From NCBI RefSeq assembly GCF_900107975.1, contig NZ_FNVF01000001.1:356323-420322 (forward strand): 64,000 nt of DNA. Direction: 5' to 3'. The notes below the pieces were generated by a model, which did not search any database, was not told the DNA's origin, and saw only the letters and a program-made list of their open reading frames with translations. The position numbers and the translations under genes were made by a program. Below are positions 38,367 through 48,304 of the stretch, piece after piece (position 1 is the first letter of the stretch; each line of letters starts with the position of its first letter). This DNA is from Paenibacillus sp. UNC499MF. GTDB taxonomy: Bacteria; Bacillota; Bacilli; Paenibacillales; NBRC-103111.

Positions 38367-39659
38367 ATGGGAATGTGGATTTTAAACGGAAAAATGCTGG
38401 ACGCCTCCGGTAAGGAAACGACCGGTCATGTGCTGGTGGACAACGGCAAAATCGCGGCGATCACAAACGGGGAGGAGCTCCCCGACACTACCGGACATGA
38501 GGTTATAGAAGCGGGAGGCAAGCTTGTATCTCCGGGCTTTATCGATATGCACGTGCATTTGCGCGAACCGGGCTTCGAACACAAAGAAACGATCGCCAGC
38601 GGCACCCGCTCCGCGGCACGGGGCGGTTACACCACGATCGCCTGCATGCCGAATACGAAGCCGGTAATCGATACCGTCGAAACGGTTAAGCTCATTCAGG
38701 GGAAAGCGGAAAACGAAGGGAACGGCGTGAAAGTTCTTCCTTACGGATGCATCAGCCGCAACCAGCTAGGACGCGAACTCACCGATTTCGAAGCTTTGAA
38801 AGACGCTGGAGTCGTGGCGTTTACGGATGACGGAGTCGGGGTGCAGAGCGCCCGGATGATGAAAGACGCGATGAAGCGGGCGGCTGAACTCGGCATGCCG
38901 ATCGTCGCCCACTGCGAGGACGAGACGCTGGTAGCCGGTGCTCCGGTTTCCGAAGGAACGTTCGCCGACAAGAACGGGCTGAAGGGGATTCCGAACGAGT
39001 CGGAGGCGATCCACGTAGGCCGCGATATCCTGCTGGCGGAAGCGACGGGCGTACACTATCACGTCTGCCATGTAAGCACGGAGCAATCCGTACGGCTGAT
39101 CCGGCTGGGCAAGCAGATCGGCGTGAAGGTAACGGCCGAAGTTTGCCCGCATCACCTGCTCCTTTCCGAAGAAGATATCCCCGGGATGGATGCCAACTGG
39201 AAAATGAACCCGCCCCTGCGCTCCAAACGGGACGTGGATGCGGTGATCGAAGCGCTGGAAGACGGCACCATCGACATCATTGTGACCGATCACGCGCCGC
39301 ACAGCGACGAAGAGAAGGCCAAAGGCATGCAGCTTGCGCCTTTCGGAATCGTAGGATTTGAAACGGCCTTCCCGCTGCTGTATACAAAGTTTGTCGCGAC
39401 AGGCAAATGGTCGCTGGGCTTCCTGATCGAACGGATGACGTCCAAGCCGGCCGAAGTGTTCGGACTGGAAACCGGACGCTTGCAGGTCGGAAGCGACGCG
39501 GACCTTACGCTGGTCGATCTGGAAACCGAAAAAGAAGTGGATCCGGCGGCATTTTTATCCAAGAGCCGCAACACGCCGTTCACGGGCTGGAAGCTGAAAG
39601 GCTGGCCGGTGCTGACCATGGTCGGAGGCAAAATCGCCTGGACGGAAACAAACGAATAG
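38367..39659 (+). CDS. pyrC: Dihydroorotase PyrC
   Basis: Zinc amidohydrolase that cyclises carbamoyl aspartate to dihydroorotate. It is 430 residues. Metal and substrate motifs are GFIDMHVHLREPGFEHKET, MPNTKPVID, HCED, HYHVCHVSTEQSVR and TDHAPHSDEEK. This is the class I type found in Gram-positives. ATG 38367 is chosen because AGAGGAGAGGAA ends just before it; a 30-codon upstream extension (from 38277) is open but not conserved. Product feeds dihydroorotate dehydrogenase, which is not encoded in this operon. Confidence 0.95.
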   Translation: MGMWILNGKMLDASGKETTGHVLVDNGKIAAITNGEELPDTTGHEVIEAGGKLVSPGFIDMHVHLREPGFEHKETIASGTRSAARGGYTTIACMPNTKPVIDTVETVKLIQGKAENEGNGVKVLPYGCISRNQLGRELTDFEALKDAGVVAFTDDGVGVQSARMMKDAMKRAAELGMPIVAHCEDETLVAGAPVSEGTFADKNGLKGIPNESEAIHVGRDILLAEATGVHYHVCHVSTEQSVRLIRLGKQIGVKVTAEVCPHHLLLSEEDIPGMDANWKMNPPLRSKRDVDAVIEALEDGTIDIIVTDHAPHSDEEKAKGMQLAPFGIVGFETAFPLLYTKFVATGKWSLGFLIERMTSKPAEVFGLETGRLQVGSDADLTLVDLETEKEVDPAAFLSKSRNTPFTGWKLKGWPVLTMVGGKIAWTETNE

Positions 39660-39694
39660 ACAACACGAAACATATAGAGAAGGAGCTGAGGGGC

Positions 39695-40873
39695 ATGAAG
39701 GCAAAGGCAAGACTGCTGCTGGAAGACGGAACGCTTTTTACGGGTAAATCGTTCGGAGCCGAAGGGGATTCGGTCGGCGAAGTAGTATTCAATACGGGAA
39801 TTACGGGTTACCAGGAGGTACTTTCCGACCCGTCCTACTGCGGGCAAATCGTGACAATGACCTATCCGCTGATCGGAAACTACGGCATCTCGCGGGATGA
39901 TTTCGAGTCCGTGAGACCGTTTGTCCACGGGTTTGTCGTACGCCGGCACGAAGAGGCGCCAAGCAACTGGCGCGCGCAGTATACACTGGGTAACCTGCTC
40001 AAAGAATACGGCATTATCGGTATCAGCGATATCGACACGCGCATGCTGACCCGTAAAATCCGCCATCACGGCGTTATGAAAGGTCTGCTGACCACTTCTG
40101 ACCGCTCGGTTGAAGAATTAAAGGAAATGCTGCAGACGACTCCGCTTATGACCACGCAAGTATCGACGGTATCGACGCCGCATGTTTTCAGCGCGCCGGG
40201 CAACCGCGAGCGTGTAGTTCTTGTGGACTATGGAGCGAAAAGCGGAATCGTCCGCGACCTCACGAAGCGCGGCTGCGACGTGGTCGTTGTACCTCAGGAC
40301 ACGACGGCGGAGCAAATTATGCGCCTGGCGCCGGACGGCGTCCTGCTTTCGAACGGCCCCGGGGACCCGAAGGACGTCCCGCATGCGGTAGAGACTGTCC
40401 GCCAGCTTCTGGGACAAGTGCCTGTATTCGGAATCTGCCTCGGCCATCAACTGTTTGCCCTGGCCTGCGGAGCGGACACCGAGAAGCTGAAGTTCGGCCA
40501 TCGCGGCGGCAACCACCCGGTGAAGGATCTCATTTCCGGACGCTGCTACATCACTTCCCAGAACCACGGCTATACCGTTAAAGAAGAATCCATCGCCGGT
40601 ACGGAGTTGACCGTGACTCACATCAACAACAACGACCGTACGATCGAAGGACTTAAACATAACCAATATCCGGCATTTTCGGTCCAGTATCACCCCGAAG
40701 CGGCTCCGGGACCTTTCGATTCGAGCTACCTGTTCGACGATTTCCTGACGATGATCCGCTCGCATCATACCGACAACCCGCAGGCTCCGCGTCAAGCGCA
40801 AATGCTTGCCGCCTGGAAAGCCGAGCAGACTGACAGCACGTCGAAAGGAGAACTTCACTATGCCCAAAAATGA
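39695..40873 (+). CDS. carA: Carbamoyl-phosphate synthase small (glutaminase) subunit
   Basis: Glutamine amidotransferase subunit that supplies ammonia to CarB. It is 392 residues. The N-terminal domain has [21 protein letters not shown], and the class I glutaminase has [12 protein letters not shown] with nucleophile C248, plus [12 protein letters not shown] supplying the His/Glu pair. The ATG follows GAGAAGGAGCTGAG. Its end overlaps the start of carB by 14 nt. Being inside the pyr operon, it is the pyrimidine-regulated version (pyrAA in Bacillus naming). Confidence 0.96.
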   Translation: MKAKARLLLEDGTLFTGKSFGAEGDSVGEVVFNTGITGYQEVLSDPSYCGQIVTMTYPLIGNYGISRDDFESVRPFVHGFVVRRHEEAPSNWRAQYTLGNLLKEYGIIGISDIDTRMLTRKIRHHGVMKGLLTTSDRSVEELKEMLQTTPLMTTQVSTVSTPHVFSAPGNRERVVLVDYGAKSGIVRDLTKRGCDVVVVPQDTTAEQIMRLAPDGVLLSNGPGDPKDVPHAVETVRQLLGQVPVFGICLGHQLFALACGADTEKLKFGHRGGNHPVKDLISGRCYITSQNHGYTVKEESIAGTELTVTHINNNDRTIEGLKHNQYPAFSVQYHPEAAPGPFDSSYLFDDFLTMIRSHHTDNPQAPRQAQMLAAWKAEQTDSTSKGELHYAQK

Positions 40874-43800
40874 GAAGCTCAAAAAAATTCTGGTGATTGG
40901 ATCCGGACCGATTGTCATCGGCCAGGCTGCGGAGTTTGACTACGCCGGCACACAAGCGTGCCAGGCTCTTAAAGAAGAAGGCTTTGAAGTTGTCTTGATC
41001 AACAGCAACCCGGCAACGATCATGACCGATACAAACATGGCCGACAAAGTATACATCGAGCCGATCACGCTTGATTTCGTTACCCAGATCATCCGCCAGG
41101 AGCGTCCGGACGGACTTCTTCCGACACTCGGAGGACAAACGGGACTGAACATGGCGGTGGAGCTTGCACGCGCAGGCGTTCTGGAACAGGAGAACGTGAA
41201 ACTGCTGGGCACTCAGCTCACCGCTATCGAGAAAGCCGAAGACCGCGACTTGTTCCGCGATTTGATGCGCGAGCTGGAACAGCCTGTACCGGACAGCACC
41301 ATCGTAACGACTGTGCCGGAAGCCGTTGACTTCGCCAACGAAATCGGCTATCCGATCATCGTTCGTCCGGCTTATACACTCGGAGGTACGGGCGGCGGAA
41401 TCTGCCACAGCGAGGAAGAACTCGTGGAAACCGTATCATCGGGTATCCGCTACAGCCCGATTTCCCAGTGTCTCGTTGAGAAAAGCATCGCGGGCATGAA
41501 AGAAGTCGAGTACGAAGTCATGCGCGACGCCAACGATAACTGTATCGTCGTCTGCAACATGGAAAACTTCGACCCGGTCGGCGTTCACACGGGAGACAGC
41601 ATCGTCGTGGCTCCGAGCCAGACGCTTTCGGACCGCGAGTACCAGATGCTCCGCTCGGCATCTCTGAAAATTATCCGCGCGCTGAACATCGAAGGCGGAT
41701 GTAACGTCCAGTTCGCCCTGGATCCGTTCAGCTTCCAATATTACGTCATCGAAGTAAATCCGCGCGTAAGCCGCTCTTCGGCGCTTGCATCCAAAGCGAC
41801 GGGCTACCCGATCGCCAAGATGGCGGCCAAAATCGCAATCGGCTACACGCTGGATGAGCTCGTAAACCCGGTTACCGGCCAAACGTACGCCTGCTTTGAG
41901 CCGACGCTCGATTACATCGTGTCCAAAATCCCGCGCTGGCCGTTCGATAAATTCATCAACGCCAACCGAAAGCTGGGCACGCAGATGAAAGCGACGGGCG
42001 AAGTGATGGCCATCGGCCGTACTTTCGAAGAATCGATTCACAAAGCGATCCGCTCCCTGGAAATCGGTGTACACCGCCTATTCCTTAAAGAAACCGATCT
42101 GCTTGATCAGGAAACTCTTGAGCTGCGCCTGCAGAAGCCGGACGACGAGCGTCTCTTCCTGCTGGCCGAAGCTTTCCGCCGCGGCTACACCATCGAGCAG
42201 CTTCAAGACTTGACCAAAATCGACTGGTGGTTCCTGCACAAGCTGGACGGCATGATCCGGTACGAACAGGAAATCGCTTCGGAAGAGTTTGATAACGAAG
42301 TGCTTTACGACGCCAAACGGATGGGCTTTACGGATCGTGCCATCGCCGAAATCCGCAGTCTCGCCGGCCGCAGCACATTCGCCAAGGAAGCGGAAATCCG
42401 CGAATACCGTCTGAACCAGAACATCAAACCGGTTTATAAAATGGTTGATACCTGCGCCGCGGAGTTCGAAGCGACTACACCGTACTACTATTCCACCTAT
42501 GAGATGGAAGACGAAGTACTGGAAACCGAGAAACAAAAGGTTGTCGTTCTTGGCTCCGGACCTATCCGGATCGGTCAAGGGATCGAATTCGATTACTCCA
42601 CCGTTCATGCGGTATGGGCCATCCAGGCTGCCGGATACGAAGCGGTTATTATCAATAACAACCCGGAGACGGTTTCCACCGACTTCAACACGTCGGATCG
42701 TCTGTACTTCGAGCCGCTCTTCTTCGAAGATGTGATGAACGTTATCGAACGCGAGAAGCCGATCGGTGTTATCGTTCAATTCGGCGGTCAGACGGCGATC
42801 AACCTGGCTGCACCGCTCTCCAAAGCGGGCGTGCGCATTCTGGGCAGTGACCTGGAAAGCATCGATAAAGCCGAGGACCGCAAAAAGTTCGAAGCTCTGC
42901 TCCGCAAGCTCGATATCGCACAGCCTCCGGGCGGCACGGTTACTTCCGTGGACCAAGCGGTAGGAACGGCTGCTCAGTTCGGTTACCCGGTGCTTGTCCG
43001 CCCTTCCTACGTGTTAGGCGGCCGCGCCATGGAAATCGTCTACTCCGACGAAGAACTTCTTAGCTACATGGAATACGCGGTTAAAATCAACCCGGAACAC
43101 CCGGTACTGATCGACCGCTACATGCTCGGCAAAGAAGTGGAAGTCGATGCGATCTGCGATAAAGAAACGGTGCTCATTCCGGGCATTATGGAACATGTAG
43201 AGCGTGCGGGGGTTCACTCCGGCGATTCTATCGCGGTGTACCCGCCGCAGTCGCTTTCGGATGCGATCAAAAACCAGATTATCGAAATCACGACTAAAAT
43301 CGGTCTGGAACTCCAAGTGGTCGGTCTGGTTAACATCCAGTTCGTGATCCACAACGAGCAGGTATACGTGATCGAAGTAAATCCTCGCTCCTCGCGTACG
43401 GTTCCGTTCCTGAGCAAAGTGACGAACATTCCGATGGCCAATGTGGCTACACGGGTAATCATGGGCCAGAAACTTACCGAAATGGGCTACCAGGGCGGTC
43501 TTTGGCCGGAAGACAGCTTCGTATCGGTTAAAGTGCCGGTGTTCTCCTTCGCCAAACTGCGCCGCGTAGACACGACGCTCGGACCGGAGATGAAATCGAC
43601 GGGCGAAGTTATGGGACGCGACGTCAACTTTGCGAAGGCACTTTACAAGGGCCTGATCGGCGCGGGAATGAAAATTCCGGCCGCCGGAGCCATCATCGCT
43701 ACCGTAGCGGACAAAGACAAGGAAGAGGCCGTGGAAATTTTCGGCGGATTCCAGCGTCTCGGTTACAAAATCATCGCGACAGGCGGTACGGCTCAAGTAC

Positions 43801-44069
43801 TTCAAGCCGCCGGCGTTCCGGTCACAACGGTGAACAAGCTGAGCGAAGGCTCGCCGAATATTCTGGATCTGATCCGCAGCGGAGAAGCTCACTTTGTCGT
43901 CAACACCTTGACGAAGGGCAAAACGCCTCAGCGCGACGGATTCCGCATCCGCCGCGAAGCGGTAGAAAACGGTGTTGTCTGCATGACCTCGCTCGACACG
44001 GTCCGTGCCCTGCTTCATATGCTTGAAGCGATCAACTTCTCGTCGCGCTCTATGCCGGTATACGCGTAA
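40860..44069 (+). CDS. carB: Carbamoyl-phosphate synthase large subunit
   Basis: Makes carbamoyl phosphate from bicarbonate, ammonia and two ATP. It is 1069 residues. Two homologous ATP-grasp halves begin [20 protein letters not shown] and, near residue 560, [19 protein letters not shown]. Each half has the EVNPR signature ([15 protein letters not shown] and [15 protein letters not shown]). The C-terminal allosteric MGS-like domain covers about 940-1069. ATG 40860 lies after AAAGGAG and overlaps the carA end. A long imperfect hairpin follows in the 122-nt spacer before pyrF. Confidence 0.97.
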   Translation: MPKNEKLKKILVIGSGPIVIGQAAEFDYAGTQACQALKEEGFEVVLINSNPATIMTDTNMADKVYIEPITLDFVTQIIRQERPDGLLPTLGGQTGLNMAVELARAGVLEQENVKLLGTQLTAIEKAEDRDLFRDLMRELEQPVPDSTIVTTVPEAVDFANEIGYPIIVRPAYTLGGTGGGICHSEEELVETVSSGIRYSPISQCLVEKSIAGMKEVEYEVMRDANDNCIVVCNMENFDPVGVHTGDSIVVAPSQTLSDREYQMLRSASLKIIRALNIEGGCNVQFALDPFSFQYYVIEVNPRVSRSSALASKATGYPIAKMAAKIAIGYTLDELVNPVTGQTYACFEPTLDYIVSKIPRWPFDKFINANRKLGTQMKATGEVMAIGRTFEESIHKAIRSLEIGVHRLFLKETDLLDQETLELRLQKPDDERLFLLAEAFRRGYTIEQLQDLTKIDWWFLHKLDGMIRYEQEIASEEFDNEVLYDAKRMGFTDRAIAEIRSLAGRSTFAKEAEIREYRLNQNIKPVYKMVDTCAAEFEATTPYYYSTYEMEDEVLETEKQKVVVLGSGPIRIGQGIEFDYSTVHAVWAIQAAGYEAVIINNNPETVSTDFNTSDRLYFEPLFFEDVMNVIEREKPIGVIVQFGGQTAINLAAPLSKAGVRILGSDLESIDKAEDRKKFEALLRKLDIAQPPGGTVTSVDQAVGTAAQFGYPVLVRPSYVLGGRAMEIVYSDEELLSYMEYAVKINPEHPVLIDRYMLGKEVEVDAICDKETVLIPGIMEHVERAGVHSGDSIAVYPPQSLSDAIKNQIIEITTKIGLELQVVGLVNIQFVIHNEQVYVIEVNPRSSRTVPFLSKVTNIPMANVATRVIMGQKLTEMGYQGGLWPEDSFVSVKVPVFSFAKLRRVDTTLGPEMKSTGEVMGRDVNFAKALYKGLIGAGMKIPAAGAIIATVADKDKEEAVEIFGGFQRLGYKIIATGGTAQVLQAAGVPVTTVNKLSEGSPNILDLIRSGEAHFVVNTLTKGKTPQRDGFRIRREAVENGVVCMTSLDTVRALLHMLEAINFSSRSMPVYA

Positions 44070-44091
44070 GCGGACGAGGTTCAAACCAATC

Positions 44092-44142
44092 AGGGGATGT
44101 GCGCATAACCGGCCTGCAAAGGCCGGAAGCGTAACATCCCCT
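44092..44142 (+). other. Extended hairpin between carB and pyrF
   Basis: An outer stem AGGGGATGT (44092-44100) pairs with ACATCCCCT (44134-44142), and an inner stem CCGGCCT (44109-44115) pairs with AGGCCGG (44120-44126). No T tract follows, so it is not a standard terminator. It could stabilise or process the mRNA, or be a remnant of sequence where pyrK and pyrD usually lie. Confidence 0.6.
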
Positions 44143-44191
44143 CCTTATGAACACCTGCAAGGGAACCGCCATTTGAGAGGAGAATGCTGAA

Positions 44192-44926
44192 GTGGAAACC
44201 GCAAGAGCGCAGTCTGCCGGACGGATTATGGTAGCATTGGATTTCGCGTCAGCAGCCGAGGCTGACACGCTCATTCAGGAACTTCGGGGAATTCCGTGTT
44301 ACATGAAGGTGGGAATGCAGCTGTTTTACGCTGCGGGACCCCATTTCGTAGCTCGTTTGAAGGACGAGGGCTACAACGTATTTCTGGATGTAAAGATGCA
44401 TGATATTCCGAATACGGTCAAAGGCGGCTCCGAAAGCGTGACGCGCCTTGGAGTGGACATGTTCAACGTTCATGCGGCCGGAGGCATCAAGATGATGGAA
44501 GGCGCGCTGGAAGGTGTGGACAAAGCCCTTGGCGGAGGCGCGGCGAAACGTCCGCAAGTCATTGCGGTTACACAGCTGACAAGCACCAGCCAAGCGATGC
44601 TGAATGACGAAATCGGCATTGCCGGCCGGGTCGAGGAAGCGGTTGTCCGTTATGCGCGTTTGACTCATCAGGCGGGACTACAGGGTGTCGTCGCGTCACC
44701 GCTGGAAGTGTCTGCCGTCAAAGAAGCCTGCGGCGCCGGTTTTATTACGGTAACCCCGGGAATCCGGCCTGCGGGGGCTGCATTGGGTGACCAGACCCGG
44801 GTTATGACGCCTGCCGAAGCTTTCGCGGCCGGAACGGATTATGTGGTAATCGGCCGCCCGATAACGGCTGCACCGGATCCGCGCCAGGCGCTGGAACAGA
44901 TTTTGGATTCCCTGGAGTTAAAATAA
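44192..44926 (+). CDS. pyrF: Orotidine 5'-phosphate decarboxylase
   Basis: Converts OMP to UMP, the last step of the pathway. It is 244 residues. The N-terminal strand IMVALDFASAAEADTLI is followed by the catalytic motif FLDVKMHDIPNTVKG with the Asp-Lys-Asp network, GVVASPLE, and TPGIRPAGAALGDQTRV with the phosphate-binding end VIGRPI. It starts at GTG 44192 behind GAGAGGAGAATG. It directly follows carB, where Bacillus has pyrK and pyrD in between. Confidence 0.95.
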   Translation: METARAQSAGRIMVALDFASAAEADTLIQELRGIPCYMKVGMQLFYAAGPHFVARLKDEGYNVFLDVKMHDIPNTVKGGSESVTRLGVDMFNVHAAGGIKMMEGALEGVDKALGGGAAKRPQVIAVTQLTSTSQAMLNDEIGIAGRVEEAVVRYARLTHQAGLQGVVASPLEVSAVKEACGAGFITVTPGIRPAGAALGDQTRVMTPAEAFAAGTDYVVIGRPITAAPDPRQALEQILDSLELK

Positions 44927-44977
44927 GCCTCACCCTATAAACGCAAAACCTTAACCACAGGAACGGAGTGATTGGAC

Positions 44978-45619
44978 ATGAATACAGCGCAATCGACAGA
45001 ACGTGAAATAGCGGCTTCCCTGCTTGAGATCGGGGCGGTAGCTTTGCGTCCGCACGAGCCTTTTACCTGGACATCGGGAATCAAATCGCCGATCTACTGC
45101 GATAACCGTCTGACGATGTCGCACCCGGAAATCCGCGATGCGATCGCAGAAGCGTTTGCGGCTAAAATCCGCTCGGAATATCCGCAGGCCGAAGTAGTCG
45201 CGGGTACGGCGACGGCCGGAATACCGCATGCGGCATGGGTTGCCCAGAAGCTCGGGCTTCCGATGATTTACGTGCGGGACAAGGCCAAGGGCCACGGCAA
45301 GCAAAATCAGATCGAAGGCGCACTGGCTGAAGGGCAGAAGGTCATCGTCATCGAAGATCTGATTTCGACGGGCGGCAGCTCCCTTAAGGCGGCGCTGGCC
45401 GTTAACGAAGCCGGCGGTCAGGCGCTGGGGGTTCTGGCCATTTTCTCTTATCAGCTCGACAAAGGCATTCAGGCGTTTGCCGAAGCAGGTATTCCGCTGG
45501 ATACGCTGACCAACTACTCCAAGCTTCTTGAAGTAGCCGTGGAACAAGGGGCCATCGCCCAGAATGATCTGGAGCTGCTCCGCTCCTGGCGTCAAGATCC
45601 CGCTTCTTACGGCGTTTAA
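44978..45619 (+). CDS. pyrE: Orotate phosphoribosyltransferase
   Basis: Adds ribose 5-phosphate from PRPP to orotate, forming OMP. It is 213 residues from ATG 44978. [17 protein letters not shown] lies near the N-terminus, [18 protein letters not shown] in the middle, then the flexible loop [13 protein letters not shown] and the PRPP motif [22 protein letters not shown] 44978 is 9 nt from GGAG (44965); an in-frame TTG at 44972 is the alternative. It ends the pyr operon, some 300 nt before a strong bidirectional terminator. Confidence 0.95.
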   Translation: MNTAQSTEREIAASLLEIGAVALRPHEPFTWTSGIKSPIYCDNRLTMSHPEIRDAIAEAFAAKIRSEYPQAEVVAGTATAGIPHAAWVAQKLGLPMIYVRDKAKGHGKQNQIEGALAEGQKVIVIEDLISTGGSSLKAALAVNEAGGQALGVLAIFSYQLDKGIQAFAEAGIPLDTLTNYSKLLEVAVEQGAIAQNDLELLRSWRQDPASYGV

Positions 45620-46099
45620 TGCGGTAAGGCAAGCAGAAACGAGAGCCGGTAAGACGGGACTGCGGATAAGGCTGAACTGCGGTCCGTTGGCACCCGGCGG
45701 CATAAAGCCGGAACATCGCCGGCATAGGCCGCATCACTGGCGGGTTCTGAGAGCAGGTCTCTCTGCAGCGCAAACGGGCTACCCTTTGCCGGCCGGATTA
45801 TCGGATGTTTTGCGGAAAAGCAAAGCAGCGGAATTTCCGGCGGCGCTTAGCTTTTAATGAAAGAACGTCACGCGACGATACCGTGCAACGGGAGCTGTGC
45901 GTGACGTGAAATCCGTTCCCAGCCAAAAAAAAGACCTCTATCCGTCATATGCGGCGTTGGAGGTCTTTTTTTGGTTTTGTGCGGATAAGGTACCCGTGGT
46001 TGTGTCCTTTGTTACCGCAAAAGCTTAGCCGGTTTCGCGGTTAACAGCCGTCATGGGAGACAGCACTGGTGCCGGGGCACACCAATTTCGCTGTCGGAC
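45620..46099. other. 480-nt stretch without a convincing gene (pyrE to acetyltransferase)
   Basis: Short open frames here lack ribosome sites and conserved features. The stretch contains an inverted repeat ACGTCACGC/GCGTGACGT (45865-45873 and 45899-45907, 25-nt loop) and a bidirectional terminator (45925-45972). It serves as the convergent boundary between pyrE and the minus-strand acetyltransferase gene. Confidence 0.6.
45925..45972. terminator. Bidirectional terminator after pyrE
   Basis: AAAAAAAAGACCTC pairs with GAGGTCTTTTTTT around a loop of about 20 nt. It suits pyrE on one side and the acetyltransferase on the other. Confidence 0.82.
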
Positions 46100-46606
46100 T
46101 CAGCCTACGCGCTTGCCCATAATAATCAGATCCCGCTCGATTCCGTCCAGTTCCGCGATCCGCGGCAGCTCGGCCCATTTGGCAAAGCCGTAACGGTCGA
46201 ATAAAGCAAGGCTGTGCGCGTTATGCCCGAAAATAAAACCGAGCACGGTTTTGATGCCGAGCTCCGGACAGGCGGCGATGGCTTTTTCCAGAAGATAACG
46301 TCCCAGACCGCGGCCGCGGCATTCCTCGTCGAGGTAAATGCTCACTTCTGCGGTGCCGTTGTAGGCGGGCCGCCCGTAAAAAGACTGGAAGCTAAGCCAG
46401 CCCCAGATTTTACCGTCTTTTTCAAGCACCCAGATCGGGCGGGTTTCCGGATTGTGCTCGGCAAACCAGTTTTCCCGGCTCTGAACAGTCACCGGTTCAA
46501 GGTCGGCCGTAACCATTCTTCCCGGAATAGTCAAATTGTAAATGTGTACGATGGCGGGAAGATCCGCCGGTACGGCGTCTCTAAGCTTGTAAGTATCCTG
46601 CAGCAT
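46100..46606 (-). CDS. GNAT acetyltransferase, phosphinothricin acetyltransferase-like
   Basis: A 168-residue single-domain N-acetyltransferase. It resembles the PAT/YwnH group: LRDAVPADLPAIVHIYNLTI at the start, WLSFQSFYGRPAYNGTAEVSIYL in the middle, then the acetyl-CoA pyrophosphate loop CRGRGLGRYLLEKAI and FGHNAHSLALFDRYGF. Members acetylate phosphinothricin, methionine sulfone or similar small amines; the natural substrate here cannot be told. The ATG follows GGAGGA. It lies 67 nt downstream of an M20 peptidase gene on the same strand, probably one transcript. Confidence 0.85.
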   Translation of the reverse strand: MLQDTYKLRDAVPADLPAIVHIYNLTIPGRMVTADLEPVTVQSRENWFAEHNPETRPIWVLEKDGKIWGWLSFQSFYGRPAYNGTAEVSIYLDEECRGRGLGRYLLEKAIAACPELGIKTVLGFIFGHNAHSLALFDRYGFAKWAELPRIAELDGIERDLIIMGKRVG

Positions 46607-46673
46607 ACCTGTTCCTCCGTTTTCGTGTGCGATCCCTACATTTTATCACGGTTATCAGGGCTAAGCCGCATTT

Positions 46674-48044
46674 TTATTGGTCTGCCAATTTTCCCCAGAA
46701 GCCGCAAACGGCCTGCAGGCCCTTATCGAAGTTATCCAGATCGAAATGCTCGTTGGGGGCATGGAGATTTTCATCCGGAAGCCCGAAGCCCATCATAACG
46801 ACGGGAGCGTGAAGCAGACGCTCGAAAACGTCTACGATCGGGATAGAGCCGCCGCCCCGTGTGAGCGCCGTTTTCTCTCCGTAAGCCTCTTCGAGCGCCG
46901 CAGCCGCAGCTACCATAACCGGATGATCGGCTGGCGTCAGGAAAGGGTTGCCCTGCAGCACTCTTTTGACCGAAGCCTTCAAACCGGCTGGCGTGCGGGC
47001 CGCCACATGACGCTCGATCAGCTCGAAAATCTCCTCGGGGCGCTGATCCGCAACGAGCCGGCAGGCAATTTTGGCCGACGCGCGCGCCGGAACGATCGGT
47101 TTAATGCCTTCGCCGGCAAAACCCCCGCTTATACCCGTTATTTCCAAAGTCGGCCGTGCCGTCGTGCGTTCGGTGAACGTATACCCTTTCTCGCCGTAAA
47201 GCTCGGATAGACCCAAATCCTCCAGGATTTTGCGCTCATCCTGCGAGACGCGAGCCAGCTCGCTGCGCTCCTGCTCCGTCAGATGGATAACACGGTCGTA
47301 AAAGCCTTCCACCGTGACACGGCCTTCTTCGTCATGGAAGGAATCCAGCAGACTTGCGAGCGCATGAACGGCATTCGGCACGCCGCCGCCGTACAAACCG
47401 GAGTGAAGATCGTTTCTGGCCGCGAGAACTTCAATCTCGACGCCGGCGACGCCGCGAAGCCCGTAAAGCAAGGCGGGCTTGCCTCTTTCCAGCATCGGGC
47501 TGTCCGAAATGACGATGGCGTCCGCTTTAAGCATCTCCGCATGCTCTTCTACGAACGGGGCGAGGGAAGGACTCGTAATTTCTTCTTCCCCTTCGAAAAG
47601 AAACTTGATGTTGAGCGGCAGACTGCCGACGGCTTTGAGGACCGTTTCCGCCGCTTTGACGTGAATCCAGAGCTGGGCTTTATCGTCGGTCGCTCCGCGC
47701 GCGTAAATTCTGCCGTCCCGGATGACGGGCTCGAACGGTTCCGATTGCCATTCGTTCAAGGGATCGGCAGGCTGGACATCGTAATGGCCGTAAACGAGGA
47801 TGGTCGGTTTTCCGGGTGCATGCAGCCAGTCTCCGTATACGATAGGATGTCCTGCCGTCGGCATGATCTCTACATGCTCCAGACCCGCATGGGTCAAGGC
47901 GCCGGACAGCCATTCCGCACAGCGGTGAACGTCTTTCCTGTGCTCGGACAATGTGCTGATGCTCGGAATTCGGAGCAGTTCTTTCAGTTCTTCAAGATGG
48001 CGTTCTCTATGCTGGGACGCATAAGATTCGGTTTTGGCTTTCAT
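46674..48044 (-). CDS. M20-family metallopeptidase (dipeptidase-like)
   Basis: A 456-residue cytoplasmic zinc peptidase of the M20 dipeptidase-like group. Metal-site regions are LVYGHYDVQPADP (His, Asp), ATDDKAQLW, LFEGEEEITSPSL (catalytic Glu and ligand) and the C-terminal RGGGSIPIVDVF. The lid/dimerisation domain (about 190-310) contains NDLHSGLYGG. The substrate is probably a dipeptide or acyl-amino acid, which cannot be refined from sequence. The ATG follows AAGGAGTCC at a slightly long spacing; a 20-codon upstream extension is open but looks non-coding. Confidence 0.87.
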   Translation of the reverse strand: MKAKTESYASQHRERHLEELKELLRIPSISTLSEHRKDVHRCAEWLSGALTHAGLEHVEIMPTAGHPIVYGDWLHAPGKPTILVYGHYDVQPADPLNEWQSEPFEPVIRDGRIYARGATDDKAQLWIHVKAAETVLKAVGSLPLNIKFLFEGEEEITSPSLAPFVEEHAEMLKADAIVISDSPMLERGKPALLYGLRGVAGVEIEVLAARNDLHSGLYGGGVPNAVHALASLLDSFHDEEGRVTVEGFYDRVIHLTEQERSELARVSQDERKILEDLGLSELYGEKGYTFTERTTARPTLEITGISGGFAGEGIKPIVPARASAKIACRLVADQRPEEIFELIERHVAARTPAGLKASVKRVLQGNPFLTPADHPVMVAAAAALEEAYGEKTALTRGGGSIPIVDVFERLLHAPVVMMGFGLPDENLHAPNEHFDLDNFDKGLQAVCGFWGKLADQ

Positions 48045-48304
48045 GATGGCAGGACTCCTTTTTTGACAATGGGTTAAAAAAGCTATCCTCAATAATTTCC
48101 CCATTTTCGTTTAAAATCCTGCAAATTCTTTCAATAAGGAAAGGTACCGCCGGAACTGAGGGAGGAAAAATAATTTTTGCCTAAAAAGAAACTTCCCGGA
48201 GATTCAATCGTCTTACTAAGTGGAAACAGGATGGAAATCTTTTCATCCGGACTCCGGCAACAGGCTTGCCGGCCGTATTTAAATCATGGGTTGAGGTGGA
48301 AAAT

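Noticed and set aside
45564-45857. A 97-codon frame overlapping the end of pyrE
   Set aside because: Out-of-frame overlap, no ribosome site, composition unlike a protein.
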